From Haemonchus contortus (Eukaryota; Nematoda; Chromadorea; Rhabditida; Trichostrongylidae), in NCBI GenBank assembly GCA_000469685.2, contig LS997563.1, positions 21,543,687 to 21,607,686 on the forward strand: a stretch of DNA of 64,000 nt, read 5' to 3'. This document shows, in pieces, positions 33,620 through 45,999 of this stretch. A program made the position numbers and the translations under genes. The notes under the pieces were generated by a model. It searched no databases and had not been told where the DNA came from. It saw only the letters and a list, made by a program, of their open reading frames with translations. Position 1 is the first letter of the stretch. Every line of letters starts with the position of its first letter.

Positions 33620-34411
33620 TATATTTTTATGAATAAGCTGATTTCCGCGTTTTCTTCGTCAGTTTTGCGCTATTATGGTCCATCACTTGCATCATTCGTC
33701 TGATGCTAGAAATTCCAAAATTATCATGAACTATGCCTTTAAGCACAACTTCGAGATGACCATATGTCGAAGTAATACTTCAAAGCCTTCCCCAGTCAAA
33801 AGAGAAACTGATCGTATACGCCCATGAATTTCTTACAGATAGGAAAGAGATCTAAACGTATACTCCACAGGAAATTCAGACTCACACGAAAAAAACTTAC
33901 ACGAGTAATAAAAAGAACACCGACATTGCACAGTGTTGCAATCGGCTCATTCGGCAAATACACATTACAGGAGCAGTCTGTATAGCAGTTGTCAGATGCG
34001 TTAATAAAAGTTCGTAGTGAAGCGTGCCGAAGTTGTATCGTCTTGCTGGACAATATTTAGCACATATGGTGTAGTCGTATAATCTTCCTACATCTTGCCG
34101 ATATGATATTCATACCGCCGACATGAGGGCCCCAATGCACGATCATGCAAACCCACCTGATTTCGGTTATAGAAAACGAGTGGATGTCGCGTTCTGCTGA
34201 GGGCAATTTGATCGAAATGATTTGTAGAGACTCGCAAGCCCTTCTTCTACCGTGGGAACTAGGGTATAAGATCCTCCAAGACACCACGCTAGGCTAAATA
34301 CTCGTCACGAAAACTCGGAATCTAATGTCTTACTTATTCGAGGCCGCGAGGCAACCTTCAAAGGCTGGCCCTTGGTGAATGTTAGTTAGCTGCCTGCGAG
34401 CATAAAGAAAA

Positions 34412-35090
34412 TCAATGGAACGTGCTGAGGAACTCCAAAGCATATGTGATGGTAGATAGGGGGGGGGGGCGACGCGTACAGCGCCAGTAAACTCGTCCTA
34501 CATCTTCTATATCACCTGTTGTCCCGTTGAACATCGATGTTCTCCGCCAGTACACCTCCATTAGTATCGATCGCGGGCGAGAGTAATCCAGTGGATGACA
34601 CTCACTCGAGGAGCACAGGAAATCGGTAGCATTCCTATCGTTCGGAGCTTTCGTGATTGAGTCTGACCACCGCGCTGGCGGCCGTCCTGGTGTCGTTTGA
34701 CGTCCCGAAGAATCCCACGAGTATCGCTCGGGTACAGCGGTCATAATGGTATCCCATAACATGTCCGGCTCACCTGATCTTCAAATTCTTGGCGTTAGCA
34801 ACGAAATCTCTAAGCTTCGTCCGTCGACGGTGCTCGGAACTCCTTAGAATACCCAGCATCGTCTTCTCCGGAGCTCGTTGAATGGCGCCGACAGCATGTT
34901 CGTCCTTCATTCGTAGAGTCCAAGTCTCCGAGGCGCCCGTCAAAGCAGGAAGGACCGCAGCGCCAAGCCGGTTAGCGCGGAGCTAGATGTCCTTTGTCTC
35001 CTTCACTACTCCCCGGATATTCTACACGCTCACACGAGCCTTTAATAGCTATCTTGCGGCGCATGGGTATTTGTCTCCGAAGCTTGACAG
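34412..35090 (-). mobile_element. Second RTE-like LINE 3' fragment (decayed)
   Basis: The minus strand carries RVVKETKD-like sequence, AAVLPALTGASETWTLRMKD, EHAVGAIQRAPEKTMLGILR, an AGHVMGYHYDR piece after an in-frame stop, and GRPPARWSDSITKAPNDR. These are the post-RT motifs of an RTE-like element. It differs clearly from the 26.8-kb fragment (ASETWTLR against ASET-GENKA), so it comes from a different lineage. A G-run at about 34,459 lies near its 3' end. Confidence 0.82.
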
Positions 35091-36125
35091 ATTGGTGACC
35101 GTGACAGATATCTTCGACGCTTTATCATATGGGCTAGAGTTAGAAGATTGTATGACCACACTGTGATACTACACAATTACGAATGGCAAATATCTATGAA
35201 TCACACTCGAGAAGCAAGTTGAATTTGTAATGACGAAGGATACCGTGACAAACTGCGTTTGCTGGGAGTAGTACGTGATGGTCCTTGAGATGTAACCGAA
35301 CTGTTGTGAAAAGGCGAGTTTTGAGAAATAAAATTGTGCACTACCCACACTGCGTTGCAGGCCGTTGCCTCTTCCATTCTTTGCAGATTCAACAGGATTA
35401 GTTGAATTCGCAGAGACTGGAAGGGGCATCCAAAATACGATTCAGCTCAAGTAGCTATAAGGCTCAGTTAACTAACCATAAGATGAAATGGCAAATGCAG
35501 CAAGCGACGCCGTGATGACGAGGTAACGCTCTACATCTGCAAGTAATGGGGTTTGTTCCCCGTCATGCTCGGAATTTTTGCAAAGTGCGATCCTCTTCAA
35601 CAAAAGTTTTCATTACTTTTTATAGTAGTACATATCCATATGTTAACGTTCCACATGTTCACGCCGCATTTATTGAAAAGAAAATGTGACGACATGTCAT
35701 TTACATGACACTTTTATTTCCATCACTTTAACGCACACAAGAAGAATCGCTTCAGAACATACACATGCTAAAATTCAACACCGATAAAACAGTCAAAAAA
35801 TGTGAAAACAAAACATGGTATTCATGGATGTCACATCTTATACATGCCACACGGGAATGATTCATTGGTCTCAAGGCCGAACACACATGTACAGAGGTGC
35901 GATTAATCGAAGAAGTCTTCTGATGTGAAGGGAGGTCAAGCGGGACAATGTGTGCTTATACAAACTTCACCAATTCGCCAAGGTGTCACGAAAAAGACGC
36001 GAGAGCGAAGGCTGATGGCTGGCAGTGACGCAACTTCAGCCTTACAAACCTAACTAACACCGATTGTCGTGCAGGCAGAATGCGGACGGAGTTTGTCAGC
36101 GCTCGTGAAAAATCGGTTGGCTCAC
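35091..36125. other. Intergenic, nothing recognised
   Basis: The two overlapping minus frames near 35,169-35,429 have no domain. AT-rich and rich in ACA/ATG repeats but without a recognisable repeat family. Confidence 0.4.
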
Positions 36126-36632
36126 CAGAATGGAGACCCTTGCATCATTCGGGTTTTTGGACTGCAAAATTAACATGATGAACCCAATTCCAGAGCTAAG
36201 CAGAACGGAGCCAGCCGCCTACGTTGTACTTGAGAACATCGAGGGAACAGTGAAAAGACAAAGTACGCCCTTTTCGATTCTGCCACGTTTACGTTCCTAC
36301 CCTTCGAATCCTTCGTCTTTCGTTTCCCTATGAGCACGCAGGATGAGCATGCAGTCATTGTATTCACGGTAGAAGGATTTAGTGCCTGGGGTTCTTCGAT
36401 TCAAATTGGTGAGATTTCCGTTGTTACAACCAGAAAAGACAACTGAGGTATGCTTCATTAGCATGAAAGATCTGCTGAATTTCAGGCAGTAGGTGTCCTT
36501 GTTACAGACCGCTCGACCCATCCGTTGAATATCCGTTTAAATGCTTTTTCCTTCTTTGAGTTCAGATGTCTTGGTCATCCAGATTACAGCGGATAAGGAA
36601 AGAAAGGTAGTTATGTGAAACCCGATGGACAT
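36126..36632 (-). pseudogene. Secreted Cys-rich protein-like reading frame interrupted by one in-frame stop
   Basis: Starting at 36,632 the minus strand encodes a signal-peptide-like MSIGFHITTFLSLSAVIWMT, then TSELKEGKSI, a TAA stop (36,539-36,537), and without any frame change TDIQRMGRAVCNKDTYCLKF and SFMLMKHTSVVFSGCNNGN. The order VCN-x3-YC-L-K and VVFSGC resembles short nematode secreted Cys-rich (Ly6/ET-like) modules. A donor GTAGGA follows at 36,300 and a possible small exon 36,161-36,126 after TTTTGCAG. Either this is a recent pseudogene, the stop is a sequencing error, or the real exon starts at TDIQRMG. Confidence 0.4.
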
Positions 36633-39600
36633 GTGAAACCCGAGCCTGAAGTGCACAATGCACGTGGTAAGATGGACTGGCCAAGTTGTTCTCCCTCGGT
36701 CCAGTAGTGGCCGATCCTGTTCAGACCAAATTGTAGTGCTGAAAGTCGACTTCTGCTGCTGCGGTTGTGCATTTTCAAAATTTGTCTTTGGATTTCTTAG
36801 CTGCTTGAAGTATGCATCTGTGGTCACTGACCATCCCGTAGCTGGCAGCTCTCTGTATTTGTCGCCTCAAGCGCATGAACAAATTCAGAGCCTTGCCTTT
36901 CTGGCGATTACAATTATGTAGAAGACAATTTGGCACTCCGAGCTCTTCAATGAACGGACTTTCACATTTTTTCGAGCGTATTAAAAGCTGTGGTAATGCG
37001 ATTTTCTTGGGCTTACTCAACTAGATCTGTTACCGTCTGAAGTTCTCGAGATCCAGACTATATTCCCATCATATGGATATGCTTGATCAAACCAGTCCTT
37101 AGGCCAAACAGGTAAATATGGTCCAAATACAAGCTTCTCTTGCAAATCCACCACCGCATTGTTCTACAATATGCTCGATCTCAAGTCAGGTTGAGAACAT
37201 CGAGGATTCGAGCGTAATCTAAGCTATTGGATTCCTAGAAGCTCCTTAGCAACGACAGCCGTTTTTCCTTCGTTTTTTCGTTATTTCTTGATCTTTTGCC
37301 TTCTGACTCTGGCTCTGAACATTCTGACTTTGTTACTAGGTCGATACACGAAAAAATCAATGGATATGGTGAGCACAACTAAATTAAAAATGATTTTTGT
37401 CTTTGTCTTATGTGTTCCAACTCTCAGCAGTCTTTCACCATAAAAACACAGAGTTTCATGTGGGCACTGCTTTCTTCGGTCATATATAAGATCTCTTTGC
37501 GAAAGCAATGCTACTGTGAACGAGACAAATTTTTCGGTGAGTGATGTGCGGGACCTGGGTGAAATGTAGCAGTATCTGCCAGGATCGTAATATGGTATTC
37601 CATATGACCGGTGAGCAGTCTCCCGTTAAGCACCGTTTTCGCCGCCCCATATGTGCCGAAATACTGGTATACTGCTCGAAGATGTCTATTCTTGTACACT
37701 ACGGAGGAGAGGTCGAAAATGAAGAAGAAACGCTGAACAGCACGTAATAGCTTCGGTATAGGTCGATGGCACTCATTCTGGATAATCGATTTTGCATTGA
37801 AGTATATGTATGTGATCCTTCTGGCGGGATGAATCACTAACCTGCTACCTTTGATAGAGAATCTTCTGCCCATTACGATGTTTAGCCCAACAACTTCGAG
37901 CAGCTACTTCCTTACTACCTCCCAAAACTCGACGGAGAGTAAGCTCAGACTTCAGAATGCCTCGAGGCCATAGCATACTTGTCAAACTTTTCTACCTACG
38001 GGAAGCTAGGTCCAAAACTGAGACGTTCTATCATTACCGCTATGCAGAGAGAAATTGAAATATCTGACATGATCGAAATGAACGTCGAACAAAGGTCGTA
38101 CGGAGAGTAGTCGTGAAAAGATAATGAATGTGACTTGGATGGATTCAGCTATCGGAGGTGTAAGACTTGTGATCGATTATAGAAAGAATGCGCCACCTAT
38201 AGGGTTTAAAAATCCTTCCCTAGTAATAAATCGAGTTTAAATAAAAATGAGGTTTCCATGTGAATTTTTACTGGACTCAACCTTTTTCAAAGGCGATTTG
38301 ACTTCTCTACGATTCGGTCAAAGGGAGACCTGAATTAGAGCACCATCTTGTGCTTTACGTCGAGGAACCGCAGAGTTGCGAGCATATTTCTTGAGGAGAA
38401 TGTTATTGTGTGATTTGATCGCCTAGTTTTCCCCCGAGACATTAATTTTTCATTAATAGTACAACGCGTACAGCATTAGTGATCACAAAGTTCTTGAATA
38501 GAAGTTGTCCGCAAAAGGGAAGGCACTATAAATCTATTTGTAAATGAGTCGAGTCTCGTAGAAAAAGTACAATCATAGTGGTAATCCATTCAGGTTAGAG
38601 GGTCCGTTCACGCACGGACCTTCTACAACTGAGCAACCTTAGCCAGTTAAACCTATGACGGTGCATATCAGAAATAAAATTGAAAAACGTTACAGACTAT
38701 CCTTGATCCTTTGATGACCCGATGCATAAAGGTCGTAGAATAATCGTAAGGAACAGGTCAAACTATATATTGTCACGTTACGCTTCGCACGCTGACGCGT
38801 GCAAATCGCCTAGTGATACGTATTGGTTCAATCAATAGGTTCAATCAATAGATAGTGAGATCAATACAGTATCAATCGACTTCCTACCTCGTAACATGTC
38901 CCTACCCTTGTCAACATGTGTCCACGTGACACCACGATCCTCAAGCCTACATGACTTTGCGGACGGGCACACAAACCGACATACAAATGAATAGGCGCAC
39001 AAAATTACCACTATGTAACGTAATTTCATCGGTCCGTCTAGGTCTGACTTTCTTCCGTCACATAGCATATTGATGTGCCAGAGCTCACTACAAACACCAA
39101 GGGCGTAACCGTTTGATAGTCAAGGGCAGTTCAATTTTGAGGCTTCCAATAGCCTTTATTCCATCTACATTTTTTTGATCGAAGGTCACAACGATCCTGC
39201 AACTCCACACATGAAATCAATGCCTATCAAAGATTTGAAAGGGTAAACGTAACAGTTGTGGATAAGGCTGGTAGGATCCTCCCGACCCTTACTGATAGGT
39301 CCCTGATCGGCCCTCGTCCGCCTCTGTTACTTTTACGATTCCATCTCGCTTTCAGTTAAAGTTGAGTTTTAAAAAAGTAAACGTCTTTATGGAAGGAAAC
39401 TGGTCACCGAAACCGTGTGATCTTCCCGTATGGGGAAGATGGAGAAAGCCCAATAGAGCTGGGTTTTACTAGCTTCACTGTTGAACATGTGATGCTTGTT
39501 AGAGAGTGGAACGCAGTTCTGCTGCATTTACAGGAACATCGCTAGTAGACAAAGGAATAGCTTGATCCCCCACCTGACAAGCAAAGAAAAGAAAAATAAG

Positions 39601-40350
39601 CTAGTGGTGGCAAATGCACAATCCTGACCCACTTTGAAGTTTGAAGTTCGTTGGTCCAAGTTGCAATTAGTTGCAAATTGGCCTGCTCATATGTGATAAG
39701 TAACACGTAGTAACGCCATCGAAACCCCGAGAAAGACAAGAAACCTGTTAGGCAGACTCAATAGCCGCTGTTATATACCCGTTCGTCACAAAAGAATCGA
39801 ATAAGTTCAAGACAGCAAAAGCCCTGTTTGTGGAAAATCGAACGTGTAGCTATTTCCACGTTTTTTATGCTGTTTCAAAGGAATCTATCCTCATCAAGCC
39901 TATTATAGGAAGTGCTCCGACTAACTTAAGCATGAATAGCACATGTTGGACTTTGCTCGTTCTCTCTTCTTTTCTGGCCTCTAGTATTTCGTCAAGTTGA
40001 TGCATAAATTCATATGGCGCTTAGTGAAGTTCGCTCCGACCACCGCACGTGGATATTTTCATATCATTTGCTCACCCATTCCTCAGCTCAGCTGACCTTT
40101 TTCCGCTCCCTTGGTCGTAGGGATCCGAACTAGGAAATTTTGCTCACTCATCGGCAAGTCCCGCCACCGAAAGAGCCTGCTCACTTCTCTGAGTTTCCAC
40201 GCTCTGTTATGAGTCCTTTACGTAAAAGCATGATTGTATAAGGCCAGATGGCCAAAATAAGTTGAAGGGTAAAACACAACTCCACTGTGCTATAACAGGC
40301 GAATAGTGGAGACCAGAAATTATGCAAAAGCAGTTAAGGGAATCGGCCAG
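36633..40350. other. Intergenic, nothing convincing
   Basis: Several frames (for example 37,511-37,873 on the minus strand, 120 codons) exist, but none has a recognisable domain or clear splice context. A small direct repeat of GGTTCAATCAATA occurs at about 38,824-38,848. Confidence 0.4.
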
Positions 40351-40399
40351 TTCATTGCTGGAGAGTGCGGGTGAGATTATGCTGAGTGAGCTTTGTTAA

Positions 40400-40600
40400 A
40401 TGAGCTGTTTGCGTAATGGTCCGGCAGGTTGACAAAAAGGCGATGAGTCTAAAACGAGTTGCTTCGAAGTACAGCTTGGAAAGGCTTCCTCTTGCACTTG
40501 GTTGCAAAAGTTGGAAGAAATCAGAGCACTTCTGTTCGACTTGACCATTTAGAATTTTGCTGACCTTGACGTTATCATCAATTTTTCTCCTGAATGAGAG
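40400..40600 (-). other. Exon-like minus-strand segment, unrecognised
   Basis: After TCATTCAG on the minus strand an open frame reads RKIDDNVKVSKILNGQVEQK and SDFFQLLQPSARGSLSKLYF. It could be a downstream exon of the membrane protein at 41.4-41.7 kb (it begins in phase 2, while that exon ends in phase 0, so at least one exon is missing). Confidence 0.25.
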
Positions 40601-41450
40601 CGTTTTCAATTCTAACAACCGATTGCAGGAAGAGGAGTCACGCAATGATAGGCAAGAACAGCTACAAAGGAAATAACTCGTACGTGAAGGTATTTCGAAG
40701 TGCCTGTAGTCGCTTTATTTCTCTTATTTATTTGAGACTCCCACACAGAAAGACGCAAGCTTTTTACGTGTACTTAGTAAGGATGTTAGGATGGGAGAGA
40801 ACATCTATTTTCATTTCCCATTTTCCCGGTGTCTATGATAAGAGTTCAGAAGCGAAAAAGTCTTCGTCGATTGTACTTGACCAAACTGCAGTATTATCAA
40901 TTAAATAGCCGTCTTATCGGTGAATCTCCCAGAAAAGCACTTGAGACGTTTTGCTTATTCCGTCTTTCATAACGCTCTATTTTGACCCACGAGCTCTTTC
41001 ATAATGAAATGTAATTGGAATACATTGTTTGCTGAGCTTCTTACCACAGAAGATTAGATAGCTCAAATTATACTGCTTACCTTCGCTACCTGGTGATTCA
41101 AAAGGGTAGTCACAGCTTCGATTCACGCACTGGTACTACGGAAATTATGTGCGTACCGCTGCGATAATCTCGGTTTTCTAGCCGAGGGCAAAGTAAAGGG
41201 ATACAACTGTAACCAAAGGGCATGGCAAAAGATTAGGGTAAATCTAAAAAAGAGGGATTGACTGAAACCGGCAGAAGCCAGCCGTAGAATAACCTTAGAA
41301 AGAAGCGACTTTGGAAATTGGAAAATCTTGACCTCAGATGTGGCAGAAAGTTGATGTGAAGTAATATTCCGCATGATACACTGCTTCGAGAAGGATCGAG
41401 AAGGACTCTTGCGGTACAAAGTAAGGTGAAAGCGTAAGGTGTGGTCTTAC

Positions 41451-41743
41451 CTGAGGCCTGTCCAGCCGATTCGTAATGCAGTTGGCAGTGTAAACGGAAA
41501 GAATCACTATTGCTACCATACCGCAGGCTAATCCCATTGCCCAATGCGGAATTGACGTGTTCATCTGAATACGAAATCAAAACGATCTCTAGGCTACTAT
41601 TCGTAGAAGTCCTCACATCAGTCCATTCAGCCTCGATCAAACGATTTGCGTGTCGGATGGCGGCTTGAAGGGCAACTAACACTGGCTCTCGTGACGATAC
41701 TGACGTCGGATGACTGTATCGTTGGAGACGTTCCAGAGCATTT
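41451..41743 (-). CDS. Two exons of an unrecognised single-pass membrane protein
   Basis: Exon a (41,743-41,617, after TTTTTCAG) encodes 42 residues including LERLQRYSHPTS and LVALQAAIRHANRLIEAEWT. A 52-bp intron with GTGAGG and TATTCAG ends follows, then exon b (41,564-41,451). Exon b encodes SIPHWAMGL, a hydrophobic helix ACGMVAIVILSVYTANCI and a basic NRLDRP, then a consensus donor GTAAGA. Phases match exactly. A helix followed by basic residues suggests a type I single-pass protein with its long part outside. Candidate further exons near 42.4-43.1 kb (minus) could not be joined in phase. Family unknown. Confidence 0.5.
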
Positions 41744-42339
41744 CTGAAAAATTTCTGATTTGGTTGATCAGACCATGCATTTGCAAACTGTGATAAACTT
41801 CAATGATAGCGGAAAAACAAAAAACATATTAACGAGGAAGGAGATAAAGGGAGACTGCGCTCGAGACAATCAACACAGAAAAATACATACGAAAGAATAG
41901 ACGAAACCTTTCATGCGGTGATTACCAGTCTCTTGGCGTGTCATATTGAAGACCGTCAGATTATGTCCCTGTAGTTCTCCTTTCAGAGGTTATGCTAAGG
42001 GAAAGGGGAGCTGCATATAGGAAAAGTGTGTTCCGTGAACTAAAGTTAATTGGTCGAAGAGCTATGCTTTCAAGCCAAAAGTATTATAGTGCGTTGTCCT
42101 CGACGCTGCCTCTGCAACCCGTCTCTCAGTCGACAGGGCAGTATTGCAGACGGTACTTGGTATCCATTATCATATGAACGTGGATGTCAAATGTATAATA
42201 GTTCGCTTTGGAACTCCACTGACTTCAGGCAAACAAAACCATAAAATTGTTACTGTAGATTTTGTAGTATACAGAACAAAACAGAGGAACACGAACTTCC
42301 AATGGATTCTTTTGAAACTCTCTACTTTGACTATCTGTA

Positions 42340-43114
42340 ATGATTAATATCCCCAGTCTCGATCTCTAACAATATTTAAATTACCCCTAGTTAGTCTTAC
42401 CCGAGATGCTCTGGAAAGAAACATACCTTCGATATTTTTTCACCGTAACCTCATATGGTACCTTCCCGGCAGTTTCGAGATCTTGTTATACTGCTTTTGT
42501 AATTCGCGATGAGATGTTGGTATAAAATCGGACAGAAGAGAAACTCTTATTTCGGACTCAAAAAAATGTATCAATCCTTCAAAACTGACTGTCGCCAGCA
42601 AAGCGTTTTCGCACGGATTGAGCCAGTAAGCAAACTAATCTGACTTTTACGATTCTTCTCAGGTCTTCCTCAGAATCCTCCGCAAATACGAAAGCCTTCT
42701 TATGCAGATTTTTATTCACGGACTGATCATTTTTAACACCTATTCCCATTCTTCATATTCACCATTTCTTCGTGGCTGTCTAACCCCTGCTTCTAAAGCT
42801 TTGGTGTAAGCCACTGAAATAGCGTGCACATAGAGGTTAGAAGTTTGCTCCTTCACTGATACTTCCCCTTTTTTATGAAAGCGATTTCTAAAGCAAATGG
42901 AAAGAACTTACGAGTAAACTGGAACTATGAAAGGCTTCCGAATACGATCCGGATTCCAGGAGCGAATATAGACGATCATCAAGTCAGCAGTGCAGTGAGT
43001 TGACCAATGTCGACTGAGTAACTGTGCAAATAGGTAAGCCGCAGCTGGAAGTGAAGTAGGGGGAGCGAAGTCCAATGACGAGTCGCATGAGATTATGCTG
43101 AAATTGGAACCTGT
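42340..43114 (-). other. Exon-like minus-strand segments upstream of the single-pass membrane exons
   Basis: A segment at 43,114-42,912 follows ACACCAG and ends at a GTAAGT donor; it reads SIISCDSSLDFAPPTSLPAA and LFAQLLSRHWSTHCTADLMI. Another at about 42,634-42,470 reads FAYWLNPCENALLATVSFEG and SHRELQKQYNKISKLPG. Both look protein-like and would precede the 41.4-41.7 kb exons, but their phases do not connect directly, so one or more exons are missing from my model. Confidence 0.3.
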
Positions 43115-45990
43115 CTGGTGTGAAAATTACGATATTCAGTTGCACTTCAATGAACATTTGAAAGCACATGAACATACATGAAATGTCTGGCATTTTTTCC
43201 GAAAAGAAACCAACTACCAAGTTCTACCCAGGATGTTGGCTTACAGTTGCGATTTCGAATCGTTTTGAGAGTGTTCTCAGCTAGTGTTCGTTAGCCCGGA
43301 ATCAAAAGTTACCGTGCTTTATCTTGCAGTGTGTAATAAGATTCATATCCGTTGCTTGACGAGAGATTGGCGTAAGTTGATGAAGAATGTCAGTGATGTA
43401 CGCACTCGTCACATTCCTGTCCCAACTAACACATCGCACGTAACATTTTCGCAAGCAAATCTGCAGCGAAGACCGCTCTACATTAGACAGGAAGTTCAAT
43501 GAGGGCTACAAGGCCTCATGCTAATTATTGTCACACTGTCCTTACAGAATATCTGCTACCGTCCCTTGGTTTCAGCGAAATTCTTCGCGACGTCCTAATT
43601 GGGACTCTAGATCATCGACTCTGTGCGCTTCAAAGTAAAGTGCTTCACTATGCTATTACCAGACTAATTTGTCGCCCTCTCACCAGATGCCCATAAAAAC
43701 GCAGTGCGAGAGGCAGGACAGGAGCATTGACGAAAGACGACGACTCCGCCCAAAGTGGGCGGGCGTGCTCGAAGAAGTGTAATTTGGAATTGAGCGTTCA
43801 AATTTGGTGGGAGTAGAGGAGGCGGGGAGGGTGATGGAAGAACCTCAGAGAGCAAGATCCACTTACCAATTAAATTCCGTCGATTTTGATTGATACAATC
43901 TAACTTTGACTCTCTGATATGTTTCAATTCAGTAACGCCTAGGGCAGTAACGGACGGGGGCCGATTAAAGGTACTCAAATATAGGGAGACGAAAATTGCT
44001 TGCTATTAGATTACGACCACTACCCAGCAAAGTTTGCGATTCATTGAAAGATCAGGGTTTCGCTTTACACCGACACCTTCCTTGCAGAATTTATCTGACC
44101 GCAAATGATCTTAGATGTTCAAGTGATGATATGTCCGTAGAAAAAGGAAGCTCGAATGAAAAGACATTTGATAATAGTTTGTTATGACTCGACAACATTT
44201 GTAGGTACCATTCAAGCCTTTGGTCTACTCCTAATAGAATGGGTCTAAGGAATCCTCTATAACCATCACAACATGCATGTTATCAAAATGATTTGGAACT
44301 GTTTGTTGTCTGGGATTGTTTACAATGATGTGGCTGTTTGTTATGTTAATTGTATCACTGCAGTATAAAAGAATGATGCAGTGAAATAGGGTTCAACTAA
44401 TCAGTGCATTCGTCTCCTGCCTTCCGGTCCTATCGTCAGTGCAATAAATATAAGAAGAAGTTTCGCTTGGCAGCAGTACTACGACGACATACGCGGGATC
44501 CGGATACGAAGGGTCATTAATTCTAAGATGAACAGCAACATATCGAGAGGCATAAGCATTGGCACATTTTGATCACCGCTAGCATGCCATGTTGGTCCTC
44601 TGTCGACTTTCGTGTTCCAGAAAGTATCATTTGTACCAAATAAGGAGGAGATGATTCGCCCTCTATTACAACTCTGCCACAAGAAGGAGGGAAGCCCGGC
44701 GTCAGCGGCAGCTCGACTGGTTGTACTTGAACGGAATCGTTTCTACCTCGTAACCTCCAAATGCTAACCATGGCACTTGGCCTTGAAATCTGCATCTCCA
44801 CACTTAGAGTGACATGTGAGTACTATCACAAGAGCCATGAATAAATGGAAGAATATCAGCTAATCAACCTACGCCAACTTCTCTCCACCTCCCATGGGGT
44901 CCCATTACAAGCCTCCCTCTGTACTATTTCAGGTTCTCTGTCTTTCAGCGTGACTTGTCACGATGAGACGATTAGTGTCAAAGGATGGAATGAGGAAAAA
45001 AAGGTTGAGAAAAAGATTGGTTTCCATAGCGAAGTCCTTTCAAAGATTATGATGTTGTGAGGTAAAGAAATAAGTCCTAAGTCCAAAGACACGATCAATC
45101 CCTTTTCGGTATGCACCTTTGCATCTTCGACTTCCAATAGGAATCGTAGAGGCTTCTGATGCGTATTGCACCTTTACAGTGACCTGCGCTGATGAATGGT
45201 TCACAAGTCGGCGCTTTTATCTATTCTTAAGGCTAATCTAGATTAAAGTAAAAAAATTAAATACAAAAAGCAACAGGAGATGATTTACAGCTAGATAGCG
45301 TACAGGCAAGATCATTAGGCCATCGGGCCCGAGGAAGAGGGAAGAAGGAGCACATCGCCATGAAGCTTTGATAGGAAAGGGAATGTAAGTTCTTCTTAAA
45401 TGTTCACAACATTTGTTACAGAGAACAACAGAATAAGCTACAATCTGTTTGTTGGAAAAGGGAACCCTCAGCGTTTAGAATATTTCTGATGCTTATATAC
45501 AATTATTATTCAAAATTGTATGGTATAGAGATATGTGCGTTAAAGTTTGGCAGATGATTATAAACGTGCACTCAAGGTTCTTTAAAGTGTGCTTTTTCAC
45601 ATAAATAATCCGACAGGCTTGGGAAGTGATCGTGATTTATACTCCCTCCCTCTCCCTCTCTTGCTCTCCTCTCCCTGGAATAGCGGTACCAGTAATTCTC
45701 TGGCACAGCTTTTCGTTTATCATGGGATTGCAACTCGTCAAAAAGTGTGTGGACTTGGAAGGAGATGGATACCCTTCATCTATCCCATCTTACTGTGATG
45801 CCTTCTCTCCGGGCTTTAACCTGCTTCTCAGGAAGTTTTATAAGTTTCGACACTCCATTGAGAAAGGCTTTTCTCAATGGTGTCGCGAAATGTTATTCGA
45901 CTGCATCACTAACCATGTAGCATCTGCTACAATAGTAATTGCAATGATTTGTTCCGCTCATGCAGACACAACATTAACTGCCCTAGCACT
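43115..45990. other. Unresolved; weak exon-like fragments only
   Basis: Minus-strand fragments such as ETYQRVKVRLYQSKSTEF (about 43,935-43,880, followed by a GTAAGT donor) look coding, but no gene model could be built. A plus frame at 45,626-46,030 has no domain. The rest is unrecognised. Confidence 0.25.
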
Positions 45991-45999
45991 CATTCGTCG

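Noticed and set aside
37511..37873. 120-aa minus-strand frame
   Set aside because: No recognisable domain, and no acceptor or donor that would place it in a gene.
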